From: Bacteroidales bacterium
Lineage (GTDB): Bacteria > Bacteroidota > Bacteroidia > Bacteroidales > Tenuifilaceae
DNA: 46,423 bases
NCBI GenBank assembly: GCA_011045955.1
Contig: DSBV01000049.1
Span: forward strand, 1 to 46,423
Direction of reading: 5' to 3'
Part shown: positions 14,764-24,179 of the stretch, piece after piece
Numbering within the stretch: the first letter of the stretch is position 1
Layout of the letters: each line of letters begins with the position of its first letter
The notes under the pieces: generated by a model
Databases searched by the model: none
Told to the model about the DNA's origin: nothing
What the model saw: only the letters and a program-made list of their open reading frames with translations
Made by a program: the position numbers and the translations under genes

Positions 14764-15902
14764 TACCATTTCTGCTGGCGATGGTTAAGAGTGTTAAAGA
14801 CTATCAATTTAGCATAAAAAAAGAGAGAAAACAAATCCCACCAAAATGCAACACGCATTAGTTTCCGTTCTTGAAATTTTTTGGCTGCAATGGCGGTAAT
14901 GATATGCTTAATAATGATGACGAACAAAAGCAAGGCGGTTGAAATTATTGGAAGAGTGTTGAAAATCAAGGTTAATGCAAACAGAATATAAACAAGTATT
15001 CTGCTTAATGGTTCAAGGCTTAAACGTGTTTTCAGTTTTTTGCTGTAGAATTTTGATGTGGAAAGGTGCCTGCGCTTTTGGCGTAGCCAGGTAGCATAAG
15101 TTTTTCGGGGAATAGAAAGAGTGTGTGCATCAGGGCGGTACTCAACAGCGGTATTGTTTGGCGTTGCAACCTCCATCACAAAAAGATCGTCGTCGCCCGA
15201 ATCGATACCGGCGTGATTGGCAAAACCTTTATTCTTGAAAAACAGCGATTTTTTGTAAGCCAGGTTACGGCCTACGCCCATGTATGGCCTGCGGGCTAAT
15301 GCCCATCCAAAGTAGTTTAGGGCGATGTAAAGTGTATCGAGCCTGATAAGTTTATTGAGCAATCCCCTTTCAGCTAGGTAGCCACCATAGCCTATCACTA
15401 CTTCTGCGCCATTTGTAAAGTTTGATGCCATGTGGCGTAGCCACTTGTTCGATTTCGGGAAGCAATCGGCATCGGTAAGCACCAGCCATTCGTTTTTGGC
15501 TGCCTTTATGCCAACTGTTAGGGCTAATTTTTTGGTATGGGTAAACTTTTCGTCTTCCTTTATGGTAGTTACGCACAGGCGATGGTGTTTTTTTTGAAGG
15601 CTCTCAAGCACCAAATCGGAATTATCGCTTGAGCAGTCGTTCACTACAACTACCTCATAGTTGGGGTAATCCTGTTCAAGGACTTTGGGAAGAAAATGCT
15701 TAAGGTTTTCCTCCTCGTTGCGGGCGCATATTACCACCGATAGCGGGGGGTACTGATCATCGTTTTCAGGTAAAGCATTAAATGTATTGCGGATAACCCT
15801 TAGGTAGAGAACCAGGTAAAAGTATAACTGTATAAGGACAAATACTAAAAAACCAACACCAATTACTTTTTGGTAAATGCTTAAATTATAGATAATTTCC
15901 AT
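14763..15902 (-). CDS. Membrane glycosyltransferase, family 2
   Basis: A 379-residue protein from the ATG at 15902. An N-terminal membrane segment (VIGVGFLVFVLIQLYFYLVL) precedes the GT-A domain: PPLSVVICARNEEENL, NDCSSDNSDLVL, and the DxD-type LTDADCFPKS at about residue 125. DSGDDDLFV and RQKRRH follow as acceptor-site elements. Two or three C-terminal helices (ILVYILFALTLIF, VAFWWDLFSLFFYAKLIVF) anchor it. Likely sugar transfer at the inner membrane; the substrate is unknown. First gene of an operon with the sigma factor and rsmG. Confidence 0.88.
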   Translation of the reverse strand: MEIIYNLSIYQKVIGVGFLVFVLIQLYFYLVLYLRVIRNTFNALPENDDQYPPLSVVICARNEEENLKHFLPKVLEQDYPNYEVVVVNDCSSDNSDLVLESLQKKHHRLCVTTIKEDEKFTHTKKLALTVGIKAAKNEWLVLTDADCFPKSNKWLRHMASNFTNGAEVVIGYGGYLAERGLLNKLIRLDTLYIALNYFGWALARRPYMGVGRNLAYKKSLFFKNKGFANHAGIDSGDDDLFVMEVATPNNTAVEYRPDAHTLSIPRKTYATWLRQKRRHLSTSKFYSKKLKTRLSLEPLSRILVYILFALTLIFNTLPIISTALLLFVIIIKHIITAIAAKKFQERKLMRVAFWWDLFSLFFYAKLIVFNTLNHRQQKW

Positions 15903-16046
15903 TATAAGGCAAGTAGTAATTTTCATGCAATGATATTAAATTTTGGCCGAATTTCAAGTAGAATTAATCATGATTTGTAGCAAGGTACTACAAACTTGTT
16001 CTTACCAGTATTTGCGAGTTCTGCTATTCATGTCCAATTACTTTGC

Positions 16047-16054
16047 TACATTTG
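16047..16054 (+). promoter_or_regulatory. -7 box of the DEAD-box helicase gene
   Basis: TACATTTG fits TAnnTTTG. Transcription should start near 16061, ten bases before a TTG that begins the conserved protein sequence. No good -33 box is seen. Confidence 0.5.
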
Positions 16055-16070
16055 CAAAAAATATAAAAAT

Positions 16071-17204
16071 TTGAGTTTTAGTAGATTTAGTTTAAACCCC
16101 ACGGTTCTTGAAGGTATTGAATCTATGGGGTATACAAAACCCACTCCTATTCAGGAGCAGGCCATACCCGTAATTTTGGAAGGACGCGATTTACTGGCCT
16201 GTGCACAAACCGGAACGGGTAAAACCGCAGCTTTTATGCTGCCTATCCTCAGCCTATTGTCAGCCGAAGAACATGATGCCGCGCCGGTCAATACGCTTGT
16301 AATTGTACCAACCCGTGAGCTTGCCATGCAAATCGACCAGCAAGTTGAGGGGTTCTCGTACTTTGCTCCTATTAGTTCAATTGCCGTTTATGGCGGGAAC
16401 GATGGCTCAAACTGGGACAGGCAGCGACAGGCTTTAGAACATGGCACAGAGATTATTGTTGCCACGCCGGGCCGATTGATGCAGCATATTCAAATGGGCT
16501 ATTTTAACCTTAAAGGTGTTCAACACCTCGTGCTCGACGAGGCCGATCGTATGCTTGATATGGGCTTTTACGACGATATCATGTCAATAATTGCATACTT
16601 ACCCAAGCATAGGCAAACGCTTATGTTCTCCGCAACCATGCCGCCTAATATTCGTAAGTTTGCCAAATCAATCCTGAACAATCCGGTTGAGATAAACCTT
16701 GCCGTTTCCAAACCGCCTGAAAATATCTTGCAGGCGGTTTATAATGTTTCTGCTTCAAATAAACTATCGCTATTAGTTTCGCTTTTAAGCAAAAAGGATG
16801 TGGTGCAGAGTGCCATTGTTTTTGCATCGACCAAGGCCGAGGTGAAAAGCATTGAAAGCAAGCTGCACAAGGAAGGGGTAAGCGTTGCCGCCATGCACTC
16901 TGACCTGGAGCAGAAACAGCGCGAGGAGGTAATGCGCAATTTTCGTAACCGTAAGGTTCAGGTTTTAGCGGCTACCAATATTGTTGCGCGCGGCATCGAT
17001 ATTGAAGATATCGATTTAGTGGTAAACTATGATGTTCCATCTGATCCTGAAGATTACGTTCACCGCATTGGTCGAACAGCCCGCGCCCAGTCCGACGGCG
17101 TTGCCATTACTTTTGTTAGTCCCGACCAGCGCAGCAGGATACAAAGCATTGAACGTTTTCTTGGTGTAAAGATATTTGTAATTGATTATAGATCGAACAA
17201 ATAG
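16071..17204 (+). CDS. DEAD-box ATP-dependent RNA helicase
   Basis: A 377-residue protein if translation begins at the TTG at 16071; a longer reading from the ATG at 15996 would start before the likely promoter and adds 25 residues unlike the family. Motifs: Q motif GYTKPTPIQEQ, I AQTGTGKT, Ia PTRELA, Ib TPGR, II DEAD, III SAT, V ARGID, VI HRIGRTAR. No C-terminal extension, so a minimal RhlE-like enzyme acting on ribosomal or mRNA duplexes. The DUF5686 gene follows 9 bases downstream. Confidence 0.9.
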   Translation: MSFSRFSLNPTVLEGIESMGYTKPTPIQEQAIPVILEGRDLLACAQTGTGKTAAFMLPILSLLSAEEHDAAPVNTLVIVPTRELAMQIDQQVEGFSYFAPISSIAVYGGNDGSNWDRQRQALEHGTEIIVATPGRLMQHIQMGYFNLKGVQHLVLDEADRMLDMGFYDDIMSIIAYLPKHRQTLMFSATMPPNIRKFAKSILNNPVEINLAVSKPPENILQAVYNVSASNKLSLLVSLLSKKDVVQSAIVFASTKAEVKSIESKLHKEGVSVAAMHSDLEQKQREEVMRNFRNRKVQVLAATNIVARGIDIEDIDLVVNYDVPSDPEDYVHRIGRTARAQSDGVAITFVSPDQRSRIQSIERFLGVKIFVIDYRSNK

Positions 17205-17213
17205 TATTTCGCC

Positions 17214-19844
17214 ATGAAGGCTTGGGTTCGTCTCGTAGCTTTTTTGCTCCTGTGGGTATTGGATCCATTTTATTTATATGGGCAAGTGTTGAAAGGCAGA
17301 ATCACCGACGATTCCGGCAAGCCAATACCATACGCATCTATCTATGCCAAGGAGCTTAGGCAAGGGACATCATCCAACTCCGATGGTGATTATATGCTTA
17401 GAGTTCCCAGGGGGCAACATTCATTTGTTTTTAGGAGCCTTGGTTACGAAACGGTTGAGAGCAGGATTAACGTAGATTCAGGTGAGGTAAACCTAAACAT
17501 CACCATGCCTGTAAAACCTTTTCTGATTGCCCCTGTAACCGTTGGGGGCAAGGGCGAAGATATTGCCTATGATGTGGTTCGCAAGGCAATAGCCATGGCT
17601 CCATACTACCGCAATTTGGTTAGCGAGTACGAGGCAGAGGTTTACCTGAAAGGCACCTTTAAGGTCGACAAGTTCTCGTGGTTGGTTAAGCGAAGCTTAA
17701 AGGATAGCCCAAACCCGCCAAGGGAAGGAACCCTTTACATGCAGGAAACCTATAACAACGTCAGGTTTACGGCTCCCGATAAGTTTGATCAGAAGGTTAA
17801 GATGGTTCGCTCCAATTTCCCAGGCGAGATCAATAGCACCGATAATATCCTTGGCTTTGTATCGGCAAATCTCTATCAACCTAAAATTGGTGAAATCATT
17901 TTACCGCTGGCGCCTTACGCCTTTAACCATTACCGGTTTAAGTACGAGGGATATGCCTTTCAGGATAGCCGGGCACTGGTTAAGGTAAAGGTCATTCCCA
18001 AACGAAAAAGCCGGCAGCTGGTTGAGGGTTACATGTACATTGCCGAGGACTACTGGAACCTGCACGAAATCGATTTTACAGTACAGTCGCTGGCCGGGCC
18101 ATTCCGAATAAAGCAAACTTTTGGCGAGGTTGAGCGCAATGCCTGGCTTCCCATTAGCCAGTATTTTGATATCGATGCTAATTTCCTCGGCAATATTGGC
18201 CGAATACAGTACGTTACGGCTATCAAGTACCTAAATGTAAAACTAAACTCAAAAGTAAAACCACCTGTTAAAATCGATATAGTAAAAGCAGTAGAAAACA
18301 AGCAAATTGCTGAGGATACACAGACCAAAAGAAATACTTCGCCGCAAAAGCAAAAGGAAGATGCCCGCATGGAACAACTTTGGGCTAAGGATAATCTTAC
18401 AAATCGTGAAATGTATGAACTGCAAAAGCTCATGCAAAAGCAGGTGCGACAATCCGATTCGCTTAGCAAAAACCTTGAGGTACCCAATCCTCTAACCATT
18501 ACGGTCGACTCGGCTGCAACCAAACCCGACACCTTGGAATGGCAGCGGGTTAGGCCTATTGCCCTTAATGCCGAAGAGTTCAAGGTGAACAAGGAAATTG
18601 ATAGTAAGTTGCACTTCTATTCCGATAGTGTTACCAAGGTAAACCTGCCGAAAATACTGTATAATGGATACAGAAGGTATGATGCTAAGAAGAAACGGAC
18701 CATTCGATTCTCAGGATTTGGCGCCCCAAACGAGTTACGTTTCAACACTGTTGATGGTTTTGTGGTAGGAGCATGGGGGAGTTACGGTAAGCAGTATCAA
18801 GCTAATGGAATATATATAAGGCAATCGGCTTACTATGCCTTTGCCCGCAAAACGCCAATGGGCGAAACTGATTTCCGGTTCTCGTATGCTAATATGAACC
18901 GCGGTTTAGCATCCGTTCGCTTGGGTTGGATCAGTTACGATTTCAATGGCGATGCGGGTATTGGCCCAATAATCAACTCTACGGCAACACTTTGGTTTGG
19001 CCGAAACTACAAGAAACTTTACGAGAACCGATATGTTTCGTTTTCGAACCGTATCGATCCGTTCAACGGCTTTGAGGTTTACACCTCGGTTTCGCTTTCG
19101 CGTAGAGTAGAACTGCAAAACAATACCGATTTCATTATTTACCAGCAGAACCTGAAATGGTACACCCCAAATATTCCTGCTAATGAAGCTATTACAACCC
19201 AAAGCCTATCAACTCACAATTCACTTGAGGGTTCCATTCGTTTACGGTACACACCATTTTACTACTATCGCATTCGCAATGGCCGCAAGCAAATGCTTTA
19301 CTCCCGCTGGCCAACAATTACTTTTCAGGTTCATAAGGCTTTACCCAATGTACTTAACTCAAATTCCGATTATCTCCGATGGGAAGCCATGCTTAACCAA
19401 ACCATCAGAACCGGCCCAAGTAATCGCATAACCTATAAGGTTATTTTTGGCGACTTTGCCTATAAGCACTCCCTTTACTTTGTCGATTTTAAGCACTTTA
19501 ATACCATGCGGATCCCGGTAGTCATCCCCTCGTTCAATGAGGGCTACCAGAATATCAGTTACTACCGTCGCAGTACATCGGACAGCTATGCCCAGGCCTT
19601 TTTGGGTTACCAATCGCCTTACCTTGCACTAAAATATTTGCCATTCCTGAGCAATAGGATTTGGCTGGAAAACCTTCAATTTGCCTACCTGAAGACTCAG
19701 GGCTATAAGCCCTACTATGAGGTTGGTTACTACATTAGCCAGATAGGTGTAGTGGGGGGCGTTGGCATTTTTGGGTCGTTTGAAGGAACAAGGTTTCATT
19801 CCCTTTCGGTAAAAGTATCGTTGTTAATTCCTGATTTTGGTTAG
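17214..19844 (+). CDS. DUF5686 outer-membrane protein with carboxypeptidase-regulatory-like domain
   Basis: An 876-residue exported protein. Residues 1-24 form a signal peptide (WVRLVAFLLLWVL core). Residues about 24-105 are a CarboxypepD_reg-like beta-sandwich (GRITDDSGKPIPYASIYAKE, RGTSSNSDGDYMLRVPRG-like turn). The remainder is DUF5686, a large Bacteroidota-specific region ending in aromatic beta-strands that resemble an outer-membrane barrel. A Lys/Gln-rich coiled segment sits around residues 365-410. Function unknown. Probably co-transcribed with the helicase. Confidence 0.88.
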   Translation: MKAWVRLVAFLLLWVLDPFYLYGQVLKGRITDDSGKPIPYASIYAKELRQGTSSNSDGDYMLRVPRGQHSFVFRSLGYETVESRINVDSGEVNLNITMPVKPFLIAPVTVGGKGEDIAYDVVRKAIAMAPYYRNLVSEYEAEVYLKGTFKVDKFSWLVKRSLKDSPNPPREGTLYMQETYNNVRFTAPDKFDQKVKMVRSNFPGEINSTDNILGFVSANLYQPKIGEIILPLAPYAFNHYRFKYEGYAFQDSRALVKVKVIPKRKSRQLVEGYMYIAEDYWNLHEIDFTVQSLAGPFRIKQTFGEVERNAWLPISQYFDIDANFLGNIGRIQYVTAIKYLNVKLNSKVKPPVKIDIVKAVENKQIAEDTQTKRNTSPQKQKEDARMEQLWAKDNLTNREMYELQKLMQKQVRQSDSLSKNLEVPNPLTITVDSAATKPDTLEWQRVRPIALNAEEFKVNKEIDSKLHFYSDSVTKVNLPKILYNGYRRYDAKKKRTIRFSGFGAPNELRFNTVDGFVVGAWGSYGKQYQANGIYIRQSAYYAFARKTPMGETDFRFSYANMNRGLASVRLGWISYDFNGDAGIGPIINSTATLWFGRNYKKLYENRYVSFSNRIDPFNGFEVYTSVSLSRRVELQNNTDFIIYQQNLKWYTPNIPANEAITTQSLSTHNSLEGSIRLRYTPFYYYRIRNGRKQMLYSRWPTITFQVHKALPNVLNSNSDYLRWEAMLNQTIRTGPSNRITYKVIFGDFAYKHSLYFVDFKHFNTMRIPVVIPSFNEGYQNISYYRRSTSDSYAQAFLGYQSPYLALKYLPFLSNRIWLENLQFAYLKTQGYKPYYEVGYYISQIGVVGGVGIFGSFEGTRFHSLSVKVSLLIPDFG

Positions 19845-19984
19845 CACAGTGTTCAGTTAGTTCGGTAATGAGTGGGGTTGGACGTTGATTTTCTTTTTTC
19901 ACTTCAAAATCAGAGGTATAATTATTCTGTATCTACCATAATAAATTTTTTGGTGTTATCGATATTCTTTTGTATTACTTGTAA

Positions 19985-20002
19985 AATGAATAACTATTCA
20001 TT
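19985..20002. promoter_or_regulatory. TetR-type operator palindrome
   Basis: AATGAATA-AC-TATTCATT is a perfect 8-bp inverted repeat 11 bases before the TetR start codon. This is the usual size and place for TetR-family autoregulation. It remains intact although the regulator gene is interrupted. Confidence 0.7.
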
Positions 20003-20013
20003 GATATTACCCC

Positions 20014-20589
20014 ATGAGAAAAAAGGATGAGGCCAAAAAGGAAAAGATTTTTGAGGCAAGCCTTGATGTGCTTATAAATCATTGGTTTGTGGACTTTTAG
20101 ATGGGAAAGGTAGCCAAGCAGGCAAATATTGCCGTGGGTACCATCTACCTTTACTTTAAGCACAAGGAGGATTTACTCAATCAGTTTTACCTTAAGCTTT
20201 ACCAGGTGAATGTCGATAGATTTTTGGAACATTACAGTCCCAATGACTCATTTAGAGAGGGACTGAAATTGATATGGGTCAATTACCTTAAACATCGTAT
20301 TAATCATTACAAGGATAGTCATTTCCTTGAACAGTACTATAAATCGCCTTATGTTAACGATAACCATAAACGGTTGGCAGAGCAGGTGAAAAAGCCATTA
20401 CATGATATCATTCAAAAGGGTAAGGAATTAGGTCTTGTAAGGAGTGACTTGGATAATGAAATGATTTTTCTGGGTATGCTTGGATTTTTCAGGGAGTTAG
20501 CCGATGAATATGTAGGTAACTGTTATATTTTTAATGAAGATAGGATTAATAAAGCCTTTGAAATGAGTTGGAATATGATTAAAGCGTAG
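20014..20589 (+). pseudogene. TetR/AcrR regulator interrupted by an amber codon
   Basis: From the ATG at 20014 the frame reads MRKKDEAKKEKIFEASLDVL and continues to VDF at codon 28, then TAG at 20098-20100, then MGKVAKQANIAVGTIYLYFK in the same frame to a stop at 20589. The amber falls at the Ser/Thr normally preceding this Met in the TetR DNA-binding domain (TCG to TAG would do it). A product from the ATG at 20101 would lack helix 1 of the domain and probably not bind DNA. Length apart from the stop is typical (191 codons). Confidence 0.82.
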
Positions 20590-20609
20590 ATGTAAAACTA
20601 AAAATTTGA

Positions 20610-21421
20610 ATGAGTATGACAACCCCATATTGGCAGTATTTGATTTCGATGCCGCTTTACGTTGTTTTGCTAATGCTGGCCGTGGAGTTTATGCAAAAGA
20701 ATTATCGGTTTGCAGCTATTTTTTGGGTTTTATCACTTTTTACCTTTCCGCTTTGGTTTGATAATTTAGAGGGATAATTCCGTTGGGCAAAAAAACTCTT
20801 GGTGTTGTTACCTACTGCATTTGTAGTTGGATTTGCCCCTATTGCACAGTACGAAAAGCGCAAGAGATGGTGGACGATTTTTTGGAAGGATTGGGTGTTG
20901 TGGTTTTTGTATGCAATTCTTGGGTTAAATATCCTTGAAGCCTTGTTGAAGGATTTTGAGGTGGGCAATTGGTTTAAAGGCTTATCGGGCTTAATACTTA
21001 TTGTAACTATCCCCTTGTTAAATCAAGAAAAGGAAAGCGTGTTGGCTGGAAAATTTCAGAGGATAAACCTAAAGATTTGATCGCATATACCGGTGCTACA
21101 AGTAATTTCTCTTATACCTCATGGATTATTGCATTTGTTTATGCCGAAAATCCAGGACATGCAGCAAGTTCGCTTCGTATATTGTTGGCCGCAGAACTTT
21201 ATCCGGTAATTAAGCGCAGACCTGAGTTGTATGTACAAGCCCGAGTGTACTCCTTAGCTATTCAAATTCTTATTAGAGCCACTTACGATATTTTCACATC
21301 AGTTATGGATTCATCGGCGTTTGCAAGTCAAAAGGTTGTGTTCTGGTGGGGTGTAATAAACTTCGCTCTTCATCTACCTTACCTTATTTGGTATTTCTTT
21401 TTCAAGAAAAGCAACCAGTAA
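20610..21421 (+). pseudogene. Polytopic membrane protein gene with a nonsense codon and a frameshift
   Basis: The ATG at 20610 begins a hydrophobic frame (PYWQYLISMPLYVVLLMLAV, FAAIFWVLSLFTFPLWF) that meets TAA at 20775-20777. The same frame resumes with KKLLVLLPTAFVVGFAP and DWVLWFLYAILGLNILEALL to about 21020. After GLILIVTIPL the coherent sequence moves to another frame: KSRKGKRVGWKISEDKPKDL, then AYTGATSNFSYTSWIIAFVY, and a last helix before the stop at 21421. One nonsense codon plus one frameshift break a protein of about 270 residues. It lies 20 bases behind the TetR gene, its likely regulator. Function not recognised. The next 168 bases hold only a short direct repeat (GCTGATTTCAG twice, near 21541-21566). 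Confidence 0.7.
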
Positions 21422-21589
21422 GAAATTGGCTTTAGATATTACTTGCCTATAGGCTGATTTGAATGGAACTTATGGATTTTAAGGGTGTGTAGATTCAGCG
21501 TGCAGGGTGTCGTGTGAAGGTTTGGTTATCCAAGTTGTACGCTGATTTCAGGTAGCTGATTTCAGAAACATGGCTTACACTTTTTACCC

Positions 21590-22264
21590 TCACTCTTCCT
21601 TCCCTTTCACCACCACTACAAACTCCCCTTTGGGGGTTTTGGCGGTGAAGTGTTCAATGGCCTGGGCTATGGTTCCACGGAAGTTTTCTTCGTGCAGTTT
21701 TGTGAGTTCTCGGGCAATACAAACCTGCCTGTCGGATCCAAAAATGGGGAGCATCTGCTCAAGCAGTTTCACTATGCGAAACGGTGATTCGTAAAGTATT
21801 ATGGTTCGTTCCTCGTCCTTTAATGCATTAAGCCTTTTATTACGCCCTTTCTTTTGGGGGAGGAAGCCTTCAAATATGAATCTATCGCAAGGGAAACCGC
21901 TTTGCACAAGAGCAGGGATTAGCGCTGTTGCTCCGGGTAGGCACTCAACCTCTATGTCCCGCTCAACACAGGTGCGTACCAGCAGGAAACCTGGATCGGA
22001 TATGCCGGGTGTACCGGCATCGGATATTAGCGCTACCGATTCGCCTGCCTCAATGCGGCTTGTAAGGTAATAGACCGTTTGGTGCTCGTTGAACTTATGG
22101 TGCGATTTAAGCGGGGTGGATATACCGTAGTGCTTTAGCAGATTGCTACTGGTACGTGTATCCTCAGCCAGTATCAGGTTGACGCTTTTTAGGACATCAA
22201 GAGCCCTAAGAGTAATATCGGCCAGGTTGCCAATGGGGGTAGGAACAATGAATAGCTTCGACAT
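21590..22264 (-). CDS. rsmI: 16S rRNA (cytidine-1402 2'-O)-methyltransferase
   Basis: A 224-residue tetrapyrrole-methylase-fold enzyme from the ATG at 22264 (MSKLFIVPTPIGNLADITLR). AEDTRTSSNLLKHYGI (about 33-48) and ALISDAGTPGISDPGFLLV (about 80-98) are the two hallmark motifs. The C-terminal domain found in some homologues is short here, as usual in Bacteroidota. It lies 11 bases after the preceding minus-strand gene, which would otherwise overlap with a longer start. Confidence 0.93.
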   Translation of the reverse strand: MSKLFIVPTPIGNLADITLRALDVLKSVNLILAEDTRTSSNLLKHYGISTPLKSHHKFNEHQTVYYLTSRIEAGESVALISDAGTPGISDPGFLLVRTCVERDIEVECLPGATALIPALVQSGFPCDRFIFEGFLPQKKGRNKRLNALKDEERTIILYESPFRIVKLLEQMLPIFGSDRQVCIARELTKLHEENFRGTIAQAIEHFTAKTPKGEFVVVVKGKEE

Positions 22265-22275
22265 GATACTGGGCG

Positions 22276-22989
22276 TTAGGCAAATTTTCTTCGAACTAAA
22301 TCGATAAACGCCATGGCCGTTTCGTTGTCGGCTTCCCACTCAAAATTCTCGTGAATGTATATAATGGCTTCGTTCAAATCGGTAAGTTGGTTAATGTGTT
22401 TAATGGTTTGGTTGTAAAGGTCGGCATCGCCGCCAAAAAGTTCCTTGATGAATAGGAACTTATCGTTAATACCAATGGCCTTTGCCAGGTCGGTTATGGG
22501 TTTATTCTGCAGTTTGCTCTGCATGTCAACCTTTTGTTGCTGTTCGGCTATTACCTCGTTGCGGAATTTACGCTTGCCCTGATACTTATCGGCAAGTATG
22601 GCCGAACTTTCATCATGACTTTGGGGTGCAGGAGGTGGCGTAGGTTTTGGGGTTGGCTTAATATCAATCTTATCGGATTTAGTTTCATGTTTGGTGGGCT
22701 CAGTGCTTTGCGGTTGAAACGTTTTGGTTACATTTGTTTTAGGATTTTCTGAATGGCTTGCAGTTAATTCCACTTGAGAATCAGCAGGTTTTTCTGAAAC
22801 GGCTGATTGTTTGCCTTCGATTTTAGCTGTTGCTGGTTCCTTTTCCAGAAGAATTTCTTCGTAAGTTTCGGCCAGCTTAGCGAGTAATATATCGCGCTCA
22901 ATGGTCGGGAGTTTCCCGGAACTTAAAGCCTTGTCGATTATGGCTACCGCTTCAATGAGTTTATTTTGTGCACTCTTCAAGTACTGCAT
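22276..22989 (-). CDS. Conserved hypothetical protein with Pro/Thr-rich linker
   Basis: A 237-residue protein not assigned to a known function. Residues 1-55 are helical (LIEAVAIIDKALSSGKLPTI). Residues about 60-125 are low-complexity, rich in Lys, Thr and Pro (KPTPKPTPPPAP). The C-terminal 90 residues form an alpha-helical domain (AIGINDKFLFIKELFGG, then ADLYNQTIKHINQLTDLNEA) ending in FIDLVRRKFA. No membrane segment or signal. Located upstream of rsmI and divergent from tdk. Confidence 0.75.
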   Translation of the reverse strand: MQYLKSAQNKLIEAVAIIDKALSSGKLPTIERDILLAKLAETYEEILLEKEPATAKIEGKQSAVSEKPADSQVELTASHSENPKTNVTKTFQPQSTEPTKHETKSDKIDIKPTPKPTPPPAPQSHDESSAILADKYQGKRKFRNEVIAEQQQKVDMQSKLQNKPITDLAKAIGINDKFLFIKELFGGDADLYNQTIKHINQLTDLNEAIIYIHENFEWEADNETAMAFIDLVRRKFA

Positions 22990-23010
22990 CGGAAATCGAT
23001 TTTTTATTCA

Positions 23011-23039
23011 TTGTTCAAAAGTAAGATTTATTACATTTG
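23011..23039 (+). promoter_or_regulatory. Promoter of tdk
   Basis: TTG at 23011-23013 and TACATTTG at 23032-23039, spaced 18 bases, fit the Bacteroidota -33/-7 pattern. Predicted leader about 30 bases before the ATG at 23077. Confidence 0.6.
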
Positions 23040-23076
23040 TCTGTAAAACTAACTCAAAATATTTATTTCTGAACCA

Positions 23077-23664
23077 ATGCCTTTTCTGGAAAATTCGGTT
23101 AGCGGAAAACGTAAGGGATATATCGAGGTTATTGCTGGATCCATGTTTTCGGGCAAAACCGAAGAACTGATTCGTAGGCTTAAGCGAGCCAAGTATGCCA
23201 AGCAGAGGGTCGAGATTTTCAAACCCATAATTGACACCCGATACTCAGAGCAGGAGGTTGTATCGCACGATGCCAATTCAATACTTTCTACCCCGGTTTC
23301 ATCGTCGGGAAACATTCTAATTCTGGCACAGAATGTCGATGTGGTGGGAATAGATGAGGCGCAGTTTTTTGATATGAATCTACCCAATGTTTGCAACCAG
23401 CTTGCCGATATGGGGATAAGGGTGATTGTGGCTGGGCTCGACATGGATTTTCGAGGGAAACCCTTTGGGCCTATGCCCAACCTGTTAGCCATTGCAGAGT
23501 ATGTTACTAAAGTGCATGCCATTTGTGTTAAATGTGGCGATTTAGCCCAATACTCACACCGTAAAACCGATGCCGACAAGTTGGTTCTACTGGGCGAGAC
23601 CGACATTTATGAGCCGCTATGCAGGCTATGTTACAACGAGGTAACCCGTAAGGGGGCAAAATAA
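23077..23664 (+). CDS. tdk: Thymidine kinase
   Basis: A 195-residue type II thymidine kinase that phosphorylates thymidine for salvage. P-loop [10 protein letters not shown] at about residues 21-30, Walker B-like [10 protein letters not shown] near 88-97, lasso region with the structural zinc: C at CVKCG (about 149-152) and CRLC (about 184-187). Length and order of motifs are typical. It is expressed away from the conserved hypothetical gene. Confidence 0.95.
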   Translation: MPFLENSVSGKRKGYIEVIAGSMFSGKTEELIRRLKRAKYAKQRVEIFKPIIDTRYSEQEVVSHDANSILSTPVSSSGNILILAQNVDVVGIDEAQFFDMNLPNVCNQLADMGIRVIVAGLDMDFRGKPFGPMPNLLAIAEYVTKVHAICVKCGDLAQYSHRKTDADKLVLLGETDIYEPLCRLCYNEVTRKGAK

Positions 23665-23697
23665 TTTTGATTACATCCAACGTCAAACAGGAACAAA

Positions 23698-24159
23698 ATG
23701 CAAAAAGTAAATAAGTTGGGGGAAGTGCTTGGGCCGGTTGGTTCCATTGCAGGATATTTTTTTACGATTGTTGGAATTACCCAACTGTTTAACTCTTACA
23801 AGGCGATAATCTTTATTGTTTTTGGGCTATTCATTAGTTTTACTTCATTTGTGGCCTTTGTCGATTTTGACGCAAAAAGGTATCGAGGTGCAGTTAAACT
23901 TTTTGGAATATTTATCGTGGTAAAGTGGAAAATCATTGACAGTACTTTGGGTTTGAGAATTAAAAGGACAAATAGGGCATGGCGGACCTATAGTGCATCA
24001 AACCGCTCGTTCAGTATTTCCGATAGCAATTTTTTGATAGAGCTGGTTGATAGTCAGGGTAAGTCAGTTGCTGATATTGAACGATTCCGCAGCATCAAAG
24101 AGGCCTTGTTGTTTTACTCCATGCAGTTAGGTTTGCCCATTGATCATTCAGCCATGTAA
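23698..24159 (+). CDS. Hypothetical protein with two N-terminal membrane segments
   Basis: A 153-residue protein of unrecognised family. Hydrophobic stretches at about 14-30 (SIAGYFFTIVGITQLF) and 35-55 (AIIFIVFGLFISFTSFVAFV) are followed by a soluble part (FSISDSNFLIELVDSQGKSV). It lies 33 bases after tdk and 20 before the DUF3592-like gene, so it may be in their operon. Confidence 0.6.
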   Translation: MQKVNKLGEVLGPVGSIAGYFFTIVGITQLFNSYKAIIFIVFGLFISFTSFVAFVDFDAKRYRGAVKLFGIFIVVKWKIIDSTLGLRIKRTNRAWRTYSASNRSFSISDSNFLIELVDSQGKSVADIERFRSIKEALLFYSMQLGLPIDHSAM

Positions 24160-24179
24160 TATTTTTATATCCTGAATAG

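Noticed and set aside
18050-18592. Minus-strand ORF (180 codons) within the DUF5686 gene
   Set aside because: Serine/cysteine-rich shadow of the reverse complement, no support.
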